Source: AP-15 sp963775875 (GTDB lineage: Bacteria; Pseudomonadota; Alphaproteobacteria; ATCC43930; CGMCC-115725). Taken from it: DNA of 64,000 bases. This document shows, piece by piece, positions 8,824-17,319 of this stretch (position 1 is the stretch's first letter; the number at the start of each line of letters is the position of its first letter). The position numbers and the translations under genes are program-made. The stretch spans positions 186,001 to 250,000 of the forward strand of contig CAVZKP010000014.1 in NCBI GenBank assembly GCA_963775875.1, read 5' to 3'. The notes under the pieces are model-generated. The model saw only the letters and a program-made list of their open reading frames with translations, was not told the origin of the DNA and did not search any database.

Positions 8824-9531
8824 CTAATGGATGTCTTCCTGCTCGTCAAAGGCTTGGCGCAGGCGCGCGATCGAAAAGCCGGGCGCCCGCGAAGCGTCGA
8901 TGATCACCTTTTCGCGGCGCGCGATCAGGTCGACCGCCGCCGGGATTTCCCTGACCGCTTCCGGCGGGATCACCACCGCGCCGTGGCGGTCGGCGTGGAT
9001 CACGTCGTTGGGCGAGACGATCATGCCGGCGACGCTGACCGTGCCGCCGAAATCAACCAGATGCACATGCGCGTGCGACGGCATGATCGAGCCGGCGAGC
9101 ACGAAAAAGCCGGGCGCCATCGCGTCGAGATCGCGCACCGAGCCGTCGGTGACGACGCCGACGCAGCCGAGGCCCTTATGGACATTGGTCTGCACCTCGC
9201 CCCAGAACGCGCCAAAGCCCTGGTCGGGAGCGTCGATGTCCTGGAGCACGGCGATGCTCGGCAACGGTTCGGCGGCGATATGCGCGTAATAGCCGAGGCG
9301 AACCTCCTTTGCTTCGTCGCGGCTGCGCGGGTGAGGTTCGCGCGAGCGGATCTGGGCGGTGCGGGCAAAGGCGACGACCGGCTTCATCTCCGGAAAGGCG
9401 GCGATCAACGGCCGGCGGATAAAGCCCGTCGCCCGGCGCGCCGGCGCGACGAGTTCGAGCGCGTTGCAGATCGTCGGCGTGTCGAATGCCTTCAAAGCCT
9501 CGAGATCGGTGAGGGCGGGGAGGCGCGGCAT
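8824..9531 (-). CDS. RraA-like / 4-hydroxy-4-methyl-2-oxoglutarate aldolase family protein
   Basis: A 235-residue member of the RraA / demethylmenaquinone methyltransferase-like fold. Family motifs seen are FDTPTICNALE near the N-terminus, GFGAFWGEVQTNVHKGLGCVGVV, TDGSVRDLDAM (substrate-binding Arg-Asp) and NDVIHADRHGAVVIP (metal-binding Asp). Retention of these residues favours an aldolase or decarboxylase activity on oxo-acids over the RNase E inhibitor role of E. coli RraA. The frame extends 30 codons upstream, but the ATG at 9531 has GGAGAAAG ahead of it and fits the family start. It diverges from the VOC gene. Confidence 0.85.
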   Translation of the reverse strand: MPRLPALTDLEALKAFDTPTICNALELVAPARRATGFIRRPLIAAFPEMKPVVAFARTAQIRSREPHPRSRDEAKEVRLGYYAHIAAEPLPSIAVLQDIDAPDQGFGAFWGEVQTNVHKGLGCVGVVTDGSVRDLDAMAPGFFVLAGSIMPSHAHVHLVDFGGTVSVAGMIVSPNDVIHADRHGAVVIPPEAVREIPAAVDLIARREKVIIDASRAPGFSIARLRQAFDEQEDIH

Positions 9532-9637
9532 GGGCTTTCTCCGGCGGCAGCGGATTGTCGGGGCCCAGGCTTTATTGGAGAATGGCCGATGCCAGCAAGA
9601 CTTTTTCGCCGCAGGGCGCAACGCAAGGAGAACGGGG

Positions 9638-10213
9638 ATGGGCGATTACGATCCCGGCCGGGTCAGGGAATTCAAGCGGCCGCACGGCCTGCCGTTCCAA
9701 ATCGCCAAGATCGGCCATGTCGTGCTCAACGTCCGCGATGTCGAACGCTCGGCCCGGTTCTATAGCGAAGTGCTGGGGTTTCGCATCTCCGACGTCTACC
9801 CGGAAGAGATGGTTCCTGGCGGCATGGTCTTTATGCGTTGCAATAGCGATCACCACGGCATCGCTCTGGTCGGCTCGACCAACGCGCCGGCCGAGAATGT
9901 CGAACTGAACCACATCGCCTTCGAGGTCGCGACCCTCGACGAGGTGGTGCGGGCGCGCGACCATCTGCGCCGGCATGGGGCCAAGATCGATTTCGAGGGC
10001 CGCCGCCGCGCCGGCTGCCAACTCGCCATCGAGTTCCGCGACCCCGACAATCATCGGCTCGAAATCTATTGGGGGATCGACCAGATCGGCAGCGACGGGC
10101 AGGTCCGGCCGGCTAGCGAATGGAAGGGCGCCCGCAGCCTCGAAGATGCGCTGGCCGATCCGGTGCGCGGACAGGACACCACCTTGCACGACCCGGCGCT
10201 GCTCAGGGGTTGA
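9638..10213 (+). CDS. VOC family protein (glyoxalase/extradiol dioxygenase fold)
   Basis: A 191-residue single-metal-site VOC protein. Two beta-alpha-beta-beta-beta modules are visible: KIGHVVLNVRDVERSARFYSEVLGF (first metal His) and ELNHIAFEVATLDEVVRARDHL, ending with the conserved EFRDPDNHRLEIYW containing the metal-binding Glu. It may be a dioxygenase, isomerase or epimerase; the substrate cannot be read from sequence. The ATG at 9638 follows AAGGAGAACGGGG. Divergent from the RraA-like gene with a 106 bp gap, which suggests co-regulation in a catabolic step. Confidence 0.85.
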   Translation: MGDYDPGRVREFKRPHGLPFQIAKIGHVVLNVRDVERSARFYSEVLGFRISDVYPEEMVPGGMVFMRCNSDHHGIALVGSTNAPAENVELNHIAFEVATLDEVVRARDHLRRHGAKIDFEGRRRAGCQLAIEFRDPDNHRLEIYWGIDQIGSDGQVRPASEWKGARSLEDALADPVRGQDTTLHDPALLRG

Positions 10214-10219
10214 ATGGAT

Positions 10220-10468
10220 CTAGCGCGGCAACCGCCGCTTACGGTCGCTCGACCACAATGCGACCAGGATCGCGGCGAGCAGCAGACCGTAGCCCAGCGC
10301 AGGCGACAGGGCGATGATCCCGATCAGGATCAGCCCCGCCACGACCAGCGGCAGCGCGACAAAGATGCCGATCGCCAACGTCGCCCCGAGCACCGCGACG
10401 AACAACGGGAGGATGACGAGCAGCAGAGCCCCGACGATGACGCCGATCAGAAAATAAAAAAGGCCCAT
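10220..10468 (-). CDS. Small hydrophobic membrane protein
   Basis: An 82-residue protein composed almost entirely of hydrophobic segments: MGLFYFLIGVIVGALLLVIL, a second helix around LFVAVLGATLAIGIFVALPL, a third in GLILIGIIALSPALG, and a fourth running into the basic tail SSDRKRRLPR. Three to four membrane helices are predicted. I do not recognise the family. It is transcribed away from folB and its 3' end abuts the VOC gene. The composition is typical of real membrane proteins, but the small size keeps confidence moderate. Confidence 0.6.
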   Translation of the reverse strand: MGLFYFLIGVIVGALLLVILPLFVAVLGATLAIGIFVALPLVVAGLILIGIIALSPALGYGLLLAAILVALWSSDRKRRLPR

Positions 10469-10564
10469 GGCTGCGCGGTCTCCGCGGCGACGGCACGGGT
10501 GCAGCATAGCATGGGTGCGGAGCGAATGATTGCGGCGATCGGCCCGGCTCGGGCATGGTGGGGG

Positions 10565-10975
10565 ATGATCCCGCGTGGCGCTACACCACCCATCGACGGC
10601 AACACCTACACGGTTACGGTACGCGGCCTCGTGCTGATGTGCAGCATCGGCATCCGCCGGCGCGAGCGCGAGCACCACCAGCGGGTGCGGGTTTCGGTGG
10701 AGCTGATTTCGACGGCCGCGGCGGCGAACCCCGGCGAGGACCGCCGCCGGGTGATCAACTATGAAAAGGTCGTCGCCGCGATCCGCGAGATCGCCAGGTC
10801 GGGCCATATCGATTTGTGCGAGGGTTTCGCCGAACGGATCTGCACCGCCTGCTTCGCCGATCCGCGGGTCGAGCGGATCCGGGTCTGCGTCGAAAAGCTC
10901 GATGTGTTCGCCGATGCCGAGGGTGTCGGCGCGATTCTCGAGCGCAGCCGCCCGGCGACGAGCCAATCCGGTTGA
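10565..10975 (+). CDS. folB: Dihydroneopterin aldolase
   Basis: Converts dihydroneopterin to 6-hydroxymethyl-dihydropterin in folate synthesis. The 136-residue protein matches the FolB fold: VRGLVLMCSIGIRRREREHHQRVRVSVEL at the start, INYEKVVAAIREIA in place of the usual LsYadv helix, LCEGFAERICTACFADPRVERIRVCVEKLD with the active-site Glu, and a short acidic tail. I chose the ATG at 10565; an upstream ATG at 10511 is in frame. It is followed after three bases by the dihydropteroate synthase gene, so the two form one transcription unit for consecutive folate steps. Confidence 0.88.
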   Translation: MIPRGATPPIDGNTYTVTVRGLVLMCSIGIRRREREHHQRVRVSVELISTAAAANPGEDRRRVINYEKVVAAIREIARSGHIDLCEGFAERICTACFADPRVERIRVCVEKLDVFADAEGVGAILERSRPATSQSG

Positions 10976-10978
10976 GCG

Positions 10979-11803
10979 GTGGCCAACCCTGCCATCCTTG
11001 GCATTGTCAACCTCACCGAGGATTCTTTCTCCGATGGCGGGCGGTTTCTCGACCCCGCGGCGGCGCTGGCCCATGCCCGCAGGCTTGTCGCCGCCGGGGC
11101 GCAGATCATTGATCTCGGCGCCGCCGCGAGCAATATCGATGCCAAACCGGTGGCTGTGGCCGAGGAGATCCGCCGCCTCGATCCGCTGATTACGGCGCTA
11201 ATTGCCGATGGCACGCCGGTTTCGATCGACAGTTTCGTGCCCGAGGTGCAGCGCTTTGCGATCATCCGCGGGGCGGCCTTCCTCAATGACATCCAAGGCT
11301 TTCCCGACCAATGCTTCTATCCGGAGCTGGCCGCGGCGAACTGCCGGCTCGTTGTCATGCACGCAGTGCATGGGCGCGGCCCGGCGCAGCTGGTCGAGCT
11401 GACCGCGGACGCGGTGTGGGCACGCATCCATGCCTTCTTCGCCGAACGGGTCGAAGCGCTCGAACGCGGCGGGGTCGCGCGCGATCGGCTGATCCTCGAT
11501 CCGGGCATGGGGTTTTTCCTGAGCAGCCGGCCTGAGGCTTCGTTGCGCGTCTTGGCTGGGCTCGACCGGCTCAAGGCCGCGTTCGGACTGCCGATCCTGA
11601 TCTCGGTGTCACGCAAATCGTTTCTGCGCGCGGTAACCGGGCGGTCCTCAGCCGCCGAACTCGGCGCCGCGACCCTGGCGGCTGAGCTCTTTGCGGCGGC
11701 AAAGGGCGCCGACTACATCCGCACCCACGATCCGGGAGCGCTCGCCGACGCGCTCAAGGTCGTCGCGGCAATGCGCGCGGCTGAAGCGACTTCAACGCGA
11801 TGA
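10979..11803 (+). CDS. folP: Dihydropteroate synthase, Sul-like
   Basis: Joins pABA to the pterin pyrophosphate. The 274-residue enzyme starts at GTG 10979. It carries ILGIVNLTEDSFSDGG near the N-terminus and SVSRKSFLRAVTG near the C-terminus. It lacks the GGESTRPG loop of housekeeping FolP and instead has DLGAAASNIDAKPV, SIDSFVPEVQR, LNDIQGFPD, RLVVMH and RLILDPGMGFFLS. From memory these are the wording of the Sul1/Sul2 sulfonamide-resistant enzymes. The gene is coupled to folB and shows no mobile-element context, so it is most likely the native chromosomal enzyme. Whether it is sulfonamide-insensitive cannot be told from sequence alone. Confidence 0.9.
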   Translation: MANPAILGIVNLTEDSFSDGGRFLDPAAALAHARRLVAAGAQIIDLGAAASNIDAKPVAVAEEIRRLDPLITALIADGTPVSIDSFVPEVQRFAIIRGAAFLNDIQGFPDQCFYPELAAANCRLVVMHAVHGRGPAQLVELTADAVWARIHAFFAERVEALERGGVARDRLILDPGMGFFLSSRPEASLRVLAGLDRLKAAFGLPILISVSRKSFLRAVTGRSSAAELGAATLAAELFAAAKGADYIRTHDPGALADALKVVAAMRAAEATSTR

Positions 11804-11831
11804 CGGCACGCGGGTCGGAAGGCGGGCCCTG

Positions 11832-12059
11832 CTACTGCGGCGGCGGCAGCGGCGCTTGCTGGAGCGGGGCGTTCGGGTTCCCCGGCGGCGGATAGGGATA
11901 GGGCGGGGGCGGGCGGTACGGATAGGGGGCGGGATAGGGCGGATATGGATAGTAGCCGCCGGTGTACGGATCGTAATAGCACCCGGACAACCCGCCCGCA
12001 CTTGCCAGCACGATCAGCAGTACCCGCCACAATCGACCCCGTCGCATCACGCACCTCAT
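11832..12059 (-). CDS. Tyr/Pro-rich small lipoprotein
   Basis: A 75-residue predicted lipoprotein. A basic start and hydrophobic stretch (WRVLLIVLASAGG) precede the lipobox L-S-G-C at about residues 24-27. The mature part is almost entirely Tyr, Pro and Gly: YYDPYTGGYYPYPPYPAPYPY and further PYPYPPPG units ending in QAPLPPPQ. The ATG overlaps the stop of the upstream enoyl-CoA hydratase gene (ATGA), so it is translationally coupled; an internal ATG four codons later is also possible. The mature region should be disordered and surface-exposed. Family unknown. Confidence 0.65.
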   Translation of the reverse strand: MRCVMRRGRLWRVLLIVLASAGGLSGCYYDPYTGGYYPYPPYPAPYPYRPPPPYPYPPPGNPNAPLQQAPLPPPQ

Positions 12060-12853
12060 TGCTGGCCGATGAAACTCGGGCGGCGCTTGTCGAGAAAGGC
12101 GCGCACCCCTTCGACAAAATCCTCGGTCGCCGCACAGGCGGCGAAATTTTCCGCCTCGCGCCGCAGCTGCGCCTCGAAGGCGTCGCCGATCGTTGCCTGG
12201 AGCAGCGCCTTGGTCCGGGCATAGGCTTCGCTCGGGCCGGCGGCGAGCCGTGCGGCCAGGGCTTCGGCGTCGGCAGCAAGCTGATCGGGCGCGGCGAGGC
12301 GGTTGACGAGGCCGAGCGCCAAGGCGCGGCGAGCATCGAAGCGGTCGCCGAGCAGGGTCAGCTCGCTCGCCAGCTTGAGCCCGACGATCCCGGGCAGCAA
12401 TGCCGTCATGCCGCCATCGGGGCTGGTGCCGAGATGGATATAGCCGCAGGTAAAGACCGCGTCCTCGGCGGCGATGGCGAGATCGGCGGCGAGCACCAGG
12501 CTAAGCCCGAACCCGGCCGCCGCACCCTGAACCGCGGCGACGACCGGCTTTGGCATGTGCCGCAGCCGGACCAACAGCGGGTGCAGCGCGTCGACGGTCT
12601 GATAGAGCGTCCGGCGCCGCTCGGCGGGCGGGAGCCCGATCAATTCGCCGAACATCGTAATGTCACCGCCGGCGCAGAAATGGGTGCCGGCGCCGCGAAG
12701 CAGCACCGCGCGCACGGCGCGATCCTCGGCGGCTTCGGCGGCGGCAGCGGCGAGAGCCGCGATCGTCTCGCGGTCGACGGCGTTGAGCACCTCCGGCCGG
12801 TTCAGGATGATCTCCAACACCGCCCCGCGTTGCTCGACGATCACCTTCGGCAT
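12056..12853 (-). CDS. Enoyl-CoA hydratase/isomerase family protein
   Basis: A 265-residue crotonase-fold enzyme acting on CoA thioesters. MPKVIVEQRGAVLEIILNRPEVLNAVD is the usual start. The oxyanion hole lies in GTHFCAGGDITMFGEL and VAAVQGAAAGFGLSLVLAADLAIAAEDA, and TSPDGGMTALLPGIVG covers the region where hydratases place a catalytic acid; here it reads SPDGG, as in many isomerase-like members. The C-terminal FVEGVRAFLDKRRPSF is typical. Other crotonases nearby (45178-45975) suggest general acyl-CoA metabolism. The exact reaction is uncertain. Confidence 0.88.
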   Translation of the reverse strand: MPKVIVEQRGAVLEIILNRPEVLNAVDRETIAALAAAAAEAAEDRAVRAVLLRGAGTHFCAGGDITMFGELIGLPPAERRRTLYQTVDALHPLLVRLRHMPKPVVAAVQGAAAGFGLSLVLAADLAIAAEDAVFTCGYIHLGTSPDGGMTALLPGIVGLKLASELTLLGDRFDARRALALGLVNRLAAPDQLAADAEALAARLAAGPSEAYARTKALLQATIGDAFEAQLRREAENFAACAATEDFVEGVRAFLDKRRPSFIGQQ

Positions 12854-12911
12854 CGCTCGGCTCCCAGCCCGCTCGGGCTTATCATGTCGCACGCTTGGCG
12901 GAGACGATAGC

Positions 12912-14423
12912 ATGACCCAGACGATCCTGCGTGGCGGCCGGGTGCTCGACATCGCCGCAGGCACGGCCGAGCCGGCCGACCTGCTGATCGAGGACGACAC
13001 GATCCGCGAGATCGGCCCGCCCGGTTGTTCGATGCCCGAAGGGGCCGTCGAAATCTCGGCGGCGCGGCGGCTGCTGCATCCGGGCCTGGTCAACGCCCAT
13101 ACCCACGGTCACGGCAATCTCGCCAAGGGGATGGGCGACCGGTGGACGCTCGAACTGCTGCTGACCGCAGCGCCGTGGATTACCGGAAACCGCAGCCTCG
13201 ACGACCGATATCTGTCGACCCAGCTCGGCGCGGTCGAGATGGTCATGAAGGGCTGCACCGCCTGTTACGATCTGTCGTTCGAATGGCCATTGCCGACGGA
13301 GGAGGGGCTGGCGCTCGCCGCCCAGGCCTATGCCGATGTCGGGATGCGCGCGGTGGTGGCGCCGATGGTCGCCGACCGCAGCTTTTACCAGGCCATTCCC
13401 GGGCTGATCGAGGCGATGCCGCCGGGGCTGCAGGCGCGCGTCGCCGAATTGCAGCTGCCGCCGGCTGAGGCGACGCTGGCGGCGATCCGCACCGCACTCG
13501 CGGCCTGGAAGTTCGACCGCGACCTCGCGCGCCCGGCGGTGGCGCCGACGATCCCGCACCATTGCTCGGACGGGTTCATCCTCGGCTGCGCCCGGCTGGC
13601 TCGGGAGTTCGACATCGCCCTGCATAGCCATGTCGCCGAGTCGAAGGTGCAGGCGGTGACCGGGATCCGCCTCTACGGCATGACCCAGACCGCGCATCTC
13701 GACGCGCTGGGCGTACTCGGACCGCATTTCACCGTAGCTCACGGCGTGTGGCTCGACAGTGACGATATGCGCCGGCTCGGCGATCACGGCGCCTCGGTCG
13801 CGCACAATCCGGGCAGCAACATGCGGCTGGGCGGCGGTCTCGCCGACAGCCGGGCAATGCTCGATCGCCGGGTCAATCTCGGGATCGGCACCGATGGCGC
13901 CAATTGCTCGGACAATCAGAACATGTACGAGGCGATGCGGCTCGCCTCTTTCGTCTCAAAGGCGCGGGGGCCGGATTGGCGGCGCTGGCTGACGACCCGC
14001 GAGGCGGCGCTGGCGGCGACCGAGGGCGGCGCCCGCGCGCTCGGCTTCGAAGGCCGGATCGGGCGGCTGGCCCCGGGCTACAAGGCCGACATCGTCATGC
14101 TCGACCTCGACCACCCGAACTGGCTGCCATTCAACGATCCGGTCAACCAGCTGGTCCATACCGAGGATGGCACCGCGGTCGCCAGCGTCATGATCGGTGG
14201 CCGTCTGGTGGTCGAAAACCGCCGGCTCGTCACTGTCGATCTCGAGCGGCTGCGCCAGCGCGTCTACGCAGCACGCGACCGGCTCGCCGCCGCCAACGCC
14301 GACAACCGTCGTCTCTACCAGGCCTTGGAGCCGGTGGTCGGCAGCCATTGCCCCGGTCTCGCCGCAGCGCCCTATCACATCGACCGCTACGGCGCGCGAC
14401 TCGACCCGGGATCAGCGGCCTAA
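12912..14423 (+). CDS. Amidohydrolase (ATZ/TRZ, cytosine-deaminase-like)
   Basis: A 503-residue metal-dependent hydrolase or deaminase of the TrzA/8-oxoguanine deaminase/hydroxyatrazine hydrolase group. Key elements are the metal motif VNAHTHGHGNLAKG, the third metal His and Glu in ALHSHVAESK, a later metal His in FTVAHGVWLD, and GIGTDGANCSDNQNMYEAM with the catalytic Asp. The C-terminal GYKADIVMLDLDHPNWLPFNDP closes the beta domain. It diverges from the enoyl-CoA hydratase gene with a 58 bp gap. The natural substrate is probably an N-heterocycle or guanidino compound, which is inference. Confidence 0.88.
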   Translation: MTQTILRGGRVLDIAAGTAEPADLLIEDDTIREIGPPGCSMPEGAVEISAARRLLHPGLVNAHTHGHGNLAKGMGDRWTLELLLTAAPWITGNRSLDDRYLSTQLGAVEMVMKGCTACYDLSFEWPLPTEEGLALAAQAYADVGMRAVVAPMVADRSFYQAIPGLIEAMPPGLQARVAELQLPPAEATLAAIRTALAAWKFDRDLARPAVAPTIPHHCSDGFILGCARLAREFDIALHSHVAESKVQAVTGIRLYGMTQTAHLDALGVLGPHFTVAHGVWLDSDDMRRLGDHGASVAHNPGSNMRLGGGLADSRAMLDRRVNLGIGTDGANCSDNQNMYEAMRLASFVSKARGPDWRRWLTTREAALAATEGGARALGFEGRIGRLAPGYKADIVMLDLDHPNWLPFNDPVNQLVHTEDGTAVASVMIGGRLVVENRRLVTVDLERLRQRVYAARDRLAAANADNRRLYQALEPVVGSHCPGLAAAPYHIDRYGARLDPGSAA

Positions 14424-14511
14424 GACCCGCACCAATCGCATGGCCCGGAATACCACAACGACAACGCGGCCTCTCGGCGGAAATGACGTTGCGGATCGAA
14501 AAGGCGTAGAA

Positions 14512-14925
14512 CTACGATTTATTCGAGGATTTTGACTTCCCAGAATTGTTGAGGGCGACCGCTTGGCGAATGAGCGTCTTGAAGGCTGACTCGTCAATTT
14601 CTTCTCCTTCGTGAATGTCGATCGCGCGGCGTGTGTTTCCGGCGAGACTCGCGTTGAAGAGACGGTCCGGATCCTTCAGAGACGCGCCCTTGGCGAAGGT
14701 AAGCTTCACGACATTCTTATAGGATTCGCCAGTGCAGATGATGCCGCCATGGGACCAAATGGGAGTGCCCATCCACTTCCACTCCTCGACGACGTCCGGG
14801 TCTGCTTCCTTGATGAGCTTGCGCATTCTGCTAAGGGCTTCCCCGCGCCAGTCCCCGAGTTCGGCGATTCTTTTCGAAATGAGCTCCGATGCCGACTGAC
14901 CTTGGCTCGCACCCGACTTTTTCAT
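14512..14925 (-). CDS. DUF1801 domain protein (YdhG-like)
   Basis: A 137-residue DUF1801 protein. The segment RMRKLIKEADPDVVEEWKWMGTPIWSHGGIICTGESYKNVVKLTFAKG is the recognisable fold shared with frataxin-like iron chaperones of the YdhG/YjbR type. The C-terminal part (IDESAFKTLIRQAVALNNSGKSK) is helical and Lys/Ser rich. The gene has a lower GC content than its neighbours and is flanked by two short empty gaps, suggesting separate acquisition. Role unknown. Confidence 0.82.
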   Translation of the reverse strand: MKKSGASQGQSASELISKRIAELGDWRGEALSRMRKLIKEADPDVVEEWKWMGTPIWSHGGIICTGESYKNVVKLTFAKGASLKDPDRLFNASLAGNTRRAIDIHEGEEIDESAFKTLIRQAVALNNSGKSKSSNKS

Positions 14926-15095
14926 CTTCCTATCCTAGAAGTGCGAGATATATTTCATTGGCAGTGACTCGGTGATCAGCCTGTTCTTGGTGTAATGTCA
15001 GGTTACGCTGTCATTTAACGTCACCGGCTGCCAGTTGGAGATGACACTGCCCGCGGATTTCTGCGGCCGGGCACGATGACGAAGCGGGGCGGCCC

Positions 15096-16070
15096 CTACG
15101 ACGCGAAGATCTCGCCGAGGCGCTGGATCGAGTTCAACGCTTGCTGCTGCGGCAGGCCGGGCCATTGGCAGCGCATGATGAAGTGATCGACGCCGAGCAG
15201 CTCGCGATAGCGGGCGATCTCCTCTTTCACCGAGACCTTGTCGCCGATGATGAAGCGGTCGCGCGCGAAATCCTCGAACACCGGCGAGGTGCGGTCCTGC
15301 AATCCCCAGGCGGCATAGGCGTTGTACTTGTATTCGAGCGGCCCGCGGCACTCCTCGTGCGCGGTCGAATGGCGGGCGCCGACATAGCATTCGACGGTGA
15401 TCGGGAACTCGATCGGTGTGCGCCCATATTCCTTCAGCGCGGCACGATAGGTCTGCATCAGCGGCGTCACCTTGCCGAGGCCGCCGCTGTTGACGATCAG
15501 CCAGGCGTCGCCAATCCGCGCCGCGCGCCGCACCGACACTTCGGCCTGCCCGGCGATATAAAGCGGCGGACCGCCCGGACGCAGCGGCTTTGCGCCGAGG
15601 CCGGAATCATTGACCGTGTAGAACCGGCCCTGGTGGCTGACCCGGTCCTCGGTCCACAGCCGACGCATCAGGGCGATACTCTCGTTGAACCGCGGCGCCC
15701 GCTCCTTGAGGGGGATGCCGAAGGCGTCGAACTCCGGCTGGCGGTAGCCCAGGCCGACGCCAAGGATGTAGTTGCCGCCAGTCAGCACATCCAAGGTGGC
15801 GGCTTCCTCGGCGACATGCATCGGGTTGAGCGGCGGCAGGATCAAGATGTTCGGACCGATCGTCATGCCCTGGGCATGGGCCGCGAGGTAGCTCATGACC
15901 GGGGTGAGCTGCAGCATCTGCAGCGGATGGGTCAGCCAGTGATGCGGGAACCACAATGACGCGAAGCCGGCGTCGCGCGCCGCGCGAACCTGCGCCACCA
16001 TCTCAGGGACGCGCTCTGCGAGGTTGTAGCCCTCCGGAAACTGCGTGTTGATGAACAGACCGAGTTTCAT
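15096..16070 (-). CDS. LLM-class flavin-dependent oxidoreductase
   Basis: A 324-residue luciferase-like monooxygenase, a TIM-barrel protein using FMNH2 or F420. MKLGLFINTQFPEGYN, SLWFPHHWLTHPLQMLQ, TIGPNILILPPLNPMHVAEEAATLDVLTGGNYILGVGLGYRQPEFDAFG are all standard for the family, and VDHFIMRCQWPGL near the end gives the closing barrel strand. The ATG at 16070 follows GGAGGAAATC. It lies just downstream of a class III alcohol dehydrogenase on the same strand, so both may belong to one oxidative catabolic unit. Substrate unknown. Confidence 0.87.
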   Translation of the reverse strand: MKLGLFINTQFPEGYNLAERVPEMVAQVRAARDAGFASLWFPHHWLTHPLQMLQLTPVMSYLAAHAQGMTIGPNILILPPLNPMHVAEEAATLDVLTGGNYILGVGLGYRQPEFDAFGIPLKERAPRFNESIALMRRLWTEDRVSHQGRFYTVNDSGLGAKPLRPGGPPLYIAGQAEVSVRRAARIGDAWLIVNSGGLGKVTPLMQTYRAALKEYGRTPIEFPITVECYVGARHSTAHEECRGPLEYKYNAYAAWGLQDRTSPVFEDFARDRFIIGDKVSVKEEIARYRELLGVDHFIMRCQWPGLPQQQALNSIQRLGEIFAS

Positions 16071-16109
16071 GCGGACGATTTCCTCCGCTTGCGGGGTCCC
16101 GCGCCGCCG

Positions 16110-17220
16110 TCAGTAGACTACGACACTACGGATCGACTGGCCGCTGGCCATCAGATCGAAGCCGTCGTTGATGCGTTCGAGCGGCAGTTGGTGGGTGATC
16201 AGATCGTCGATGTTGATCTTGCCGTCCATATACCAGTCGACGATCCTGGGCACGTCGGTGCGGCCCTTGGCGCCGCCAAAGGCGGTGCCCTTCCACACCC
16301 GGCCGGTGACCAGTTGAAACGGCCGCGTGCTGATCTCCTGACCGGCGCCGGCAACCCCGATGATGGTGCTGACTCCCCAGCCGCGATGACAGCATTCCAG
16401 CGCCTGGCGCATGGTCTGGACATTGCCGATGCATTCAAAGCTGTAATCGGCGCCGCCCCTGGTCAGATCGACCAGATAGGGGACGAGGTCGCCGCCAACC
16501 TCTTTCGGGTTGACGAAATGGGTCATGCCGAATTTTTCCGCGAGCGCGCGGCGGGCCGGATTGAGGTCGACGCCGACGATCATGTCGGCACCGACCAGCC
16601 GGCACCCCTGCACGACATTGAGGCCGATGCCGCCGAGGCCGAACACGACCACCTTGGCGCCGGGCTCGACCTTGGCGGTGTTGATCACCGCGCCGATGCC
16701 GGTGGTGACGCCGCAGCCGATGTAGCAGACCTTGTCGAACGGCGCGTCCTCACGGATCCTGGCGACCGCAATCTCGGGCAACACCGAGAAATTGGCAAAG
16801 GTCGAGGTGCCCATGTAGTGATGAAGTCGAAGCCCCGCCGCGCGAGAAGCGACTGGTGCCGTCGGGCATCACGCCCCTGCCCTGGGTGGCGCGGATCGCG
16901 GTGCACAGATTGGTCTTACCCGACAGACAGGATTCGCACTGCCGGCATTCGGGCGTGTAGAGCGGGATGACATGGTCGCCCGGCTTGACCGAGAGGACAT
17001 CGGGGCCGATCTCGACAACGATGCCGGCACCCTCATGGCCGAGGATCGCCGGAAACAGGCCCTCTGGATCGGCGCCGGACAGTGTGTATTTGTCGGTATG
17101 GCAGATGCCGGTGGCCTTGATCTCGATCAATACCTCGCCGGCGCGGGGACCAGCCAGATCGACGGTCTCGACGGTCAGCGGCTTTCCCGCTTCATAGGCG
17201 ACGGCGGCACGCACCTGCAT
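16110..17220 (-). pseudogene. Class III alcohol dehydrogenase / S-(hydroxymethyl)glutathione dehydrogenase, one-base frameshift
   Basis: The first part (16830-17220) encodes MQVRAAVAYEAGKPLTVETV, GICHTDKYTLSG with catalytic zinc Cys, FPAILGHEGAGIV, and the structural zinc loop CRQCESCLSGKTNLC, then DGTSRFSRGG. The second part continues in another frame with LRLHHYMGTSTFANFSVLPEIA, VCYIGCGVTTGIGAV and the NAD site VVVFGLGGIGLNVV, ending at 16110. Removing one base near 16834-16845, where the minus strand reads GCGGCGGGGCTT, restores a 369-residue protein of normal family length. All functional residues are present on either side, so either an assembly indel or a very recent mutation is likely. 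Functional class III enzymes detoxify formaldehyde. Confidence 0.85.
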
Positions 17221-17319
17221 TCGGCTTCTCCTCGGGCGTGAAACGGCGCGCAGATGATAAAGCCGAAGCCGACGCCTGGTACAAGCCTGTGCGGTCGCTC
17301 AGCGGCAGAGCGGGAAAAC

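Noticed and set aside
11880..12000. Repeated GGATAGGG-like units that resemble a small tandem array or CRISPR
   Set aside because: They are the codons for the Tyr/Pro repeats of the lipoprotein; units are uneven and there are no spacers.
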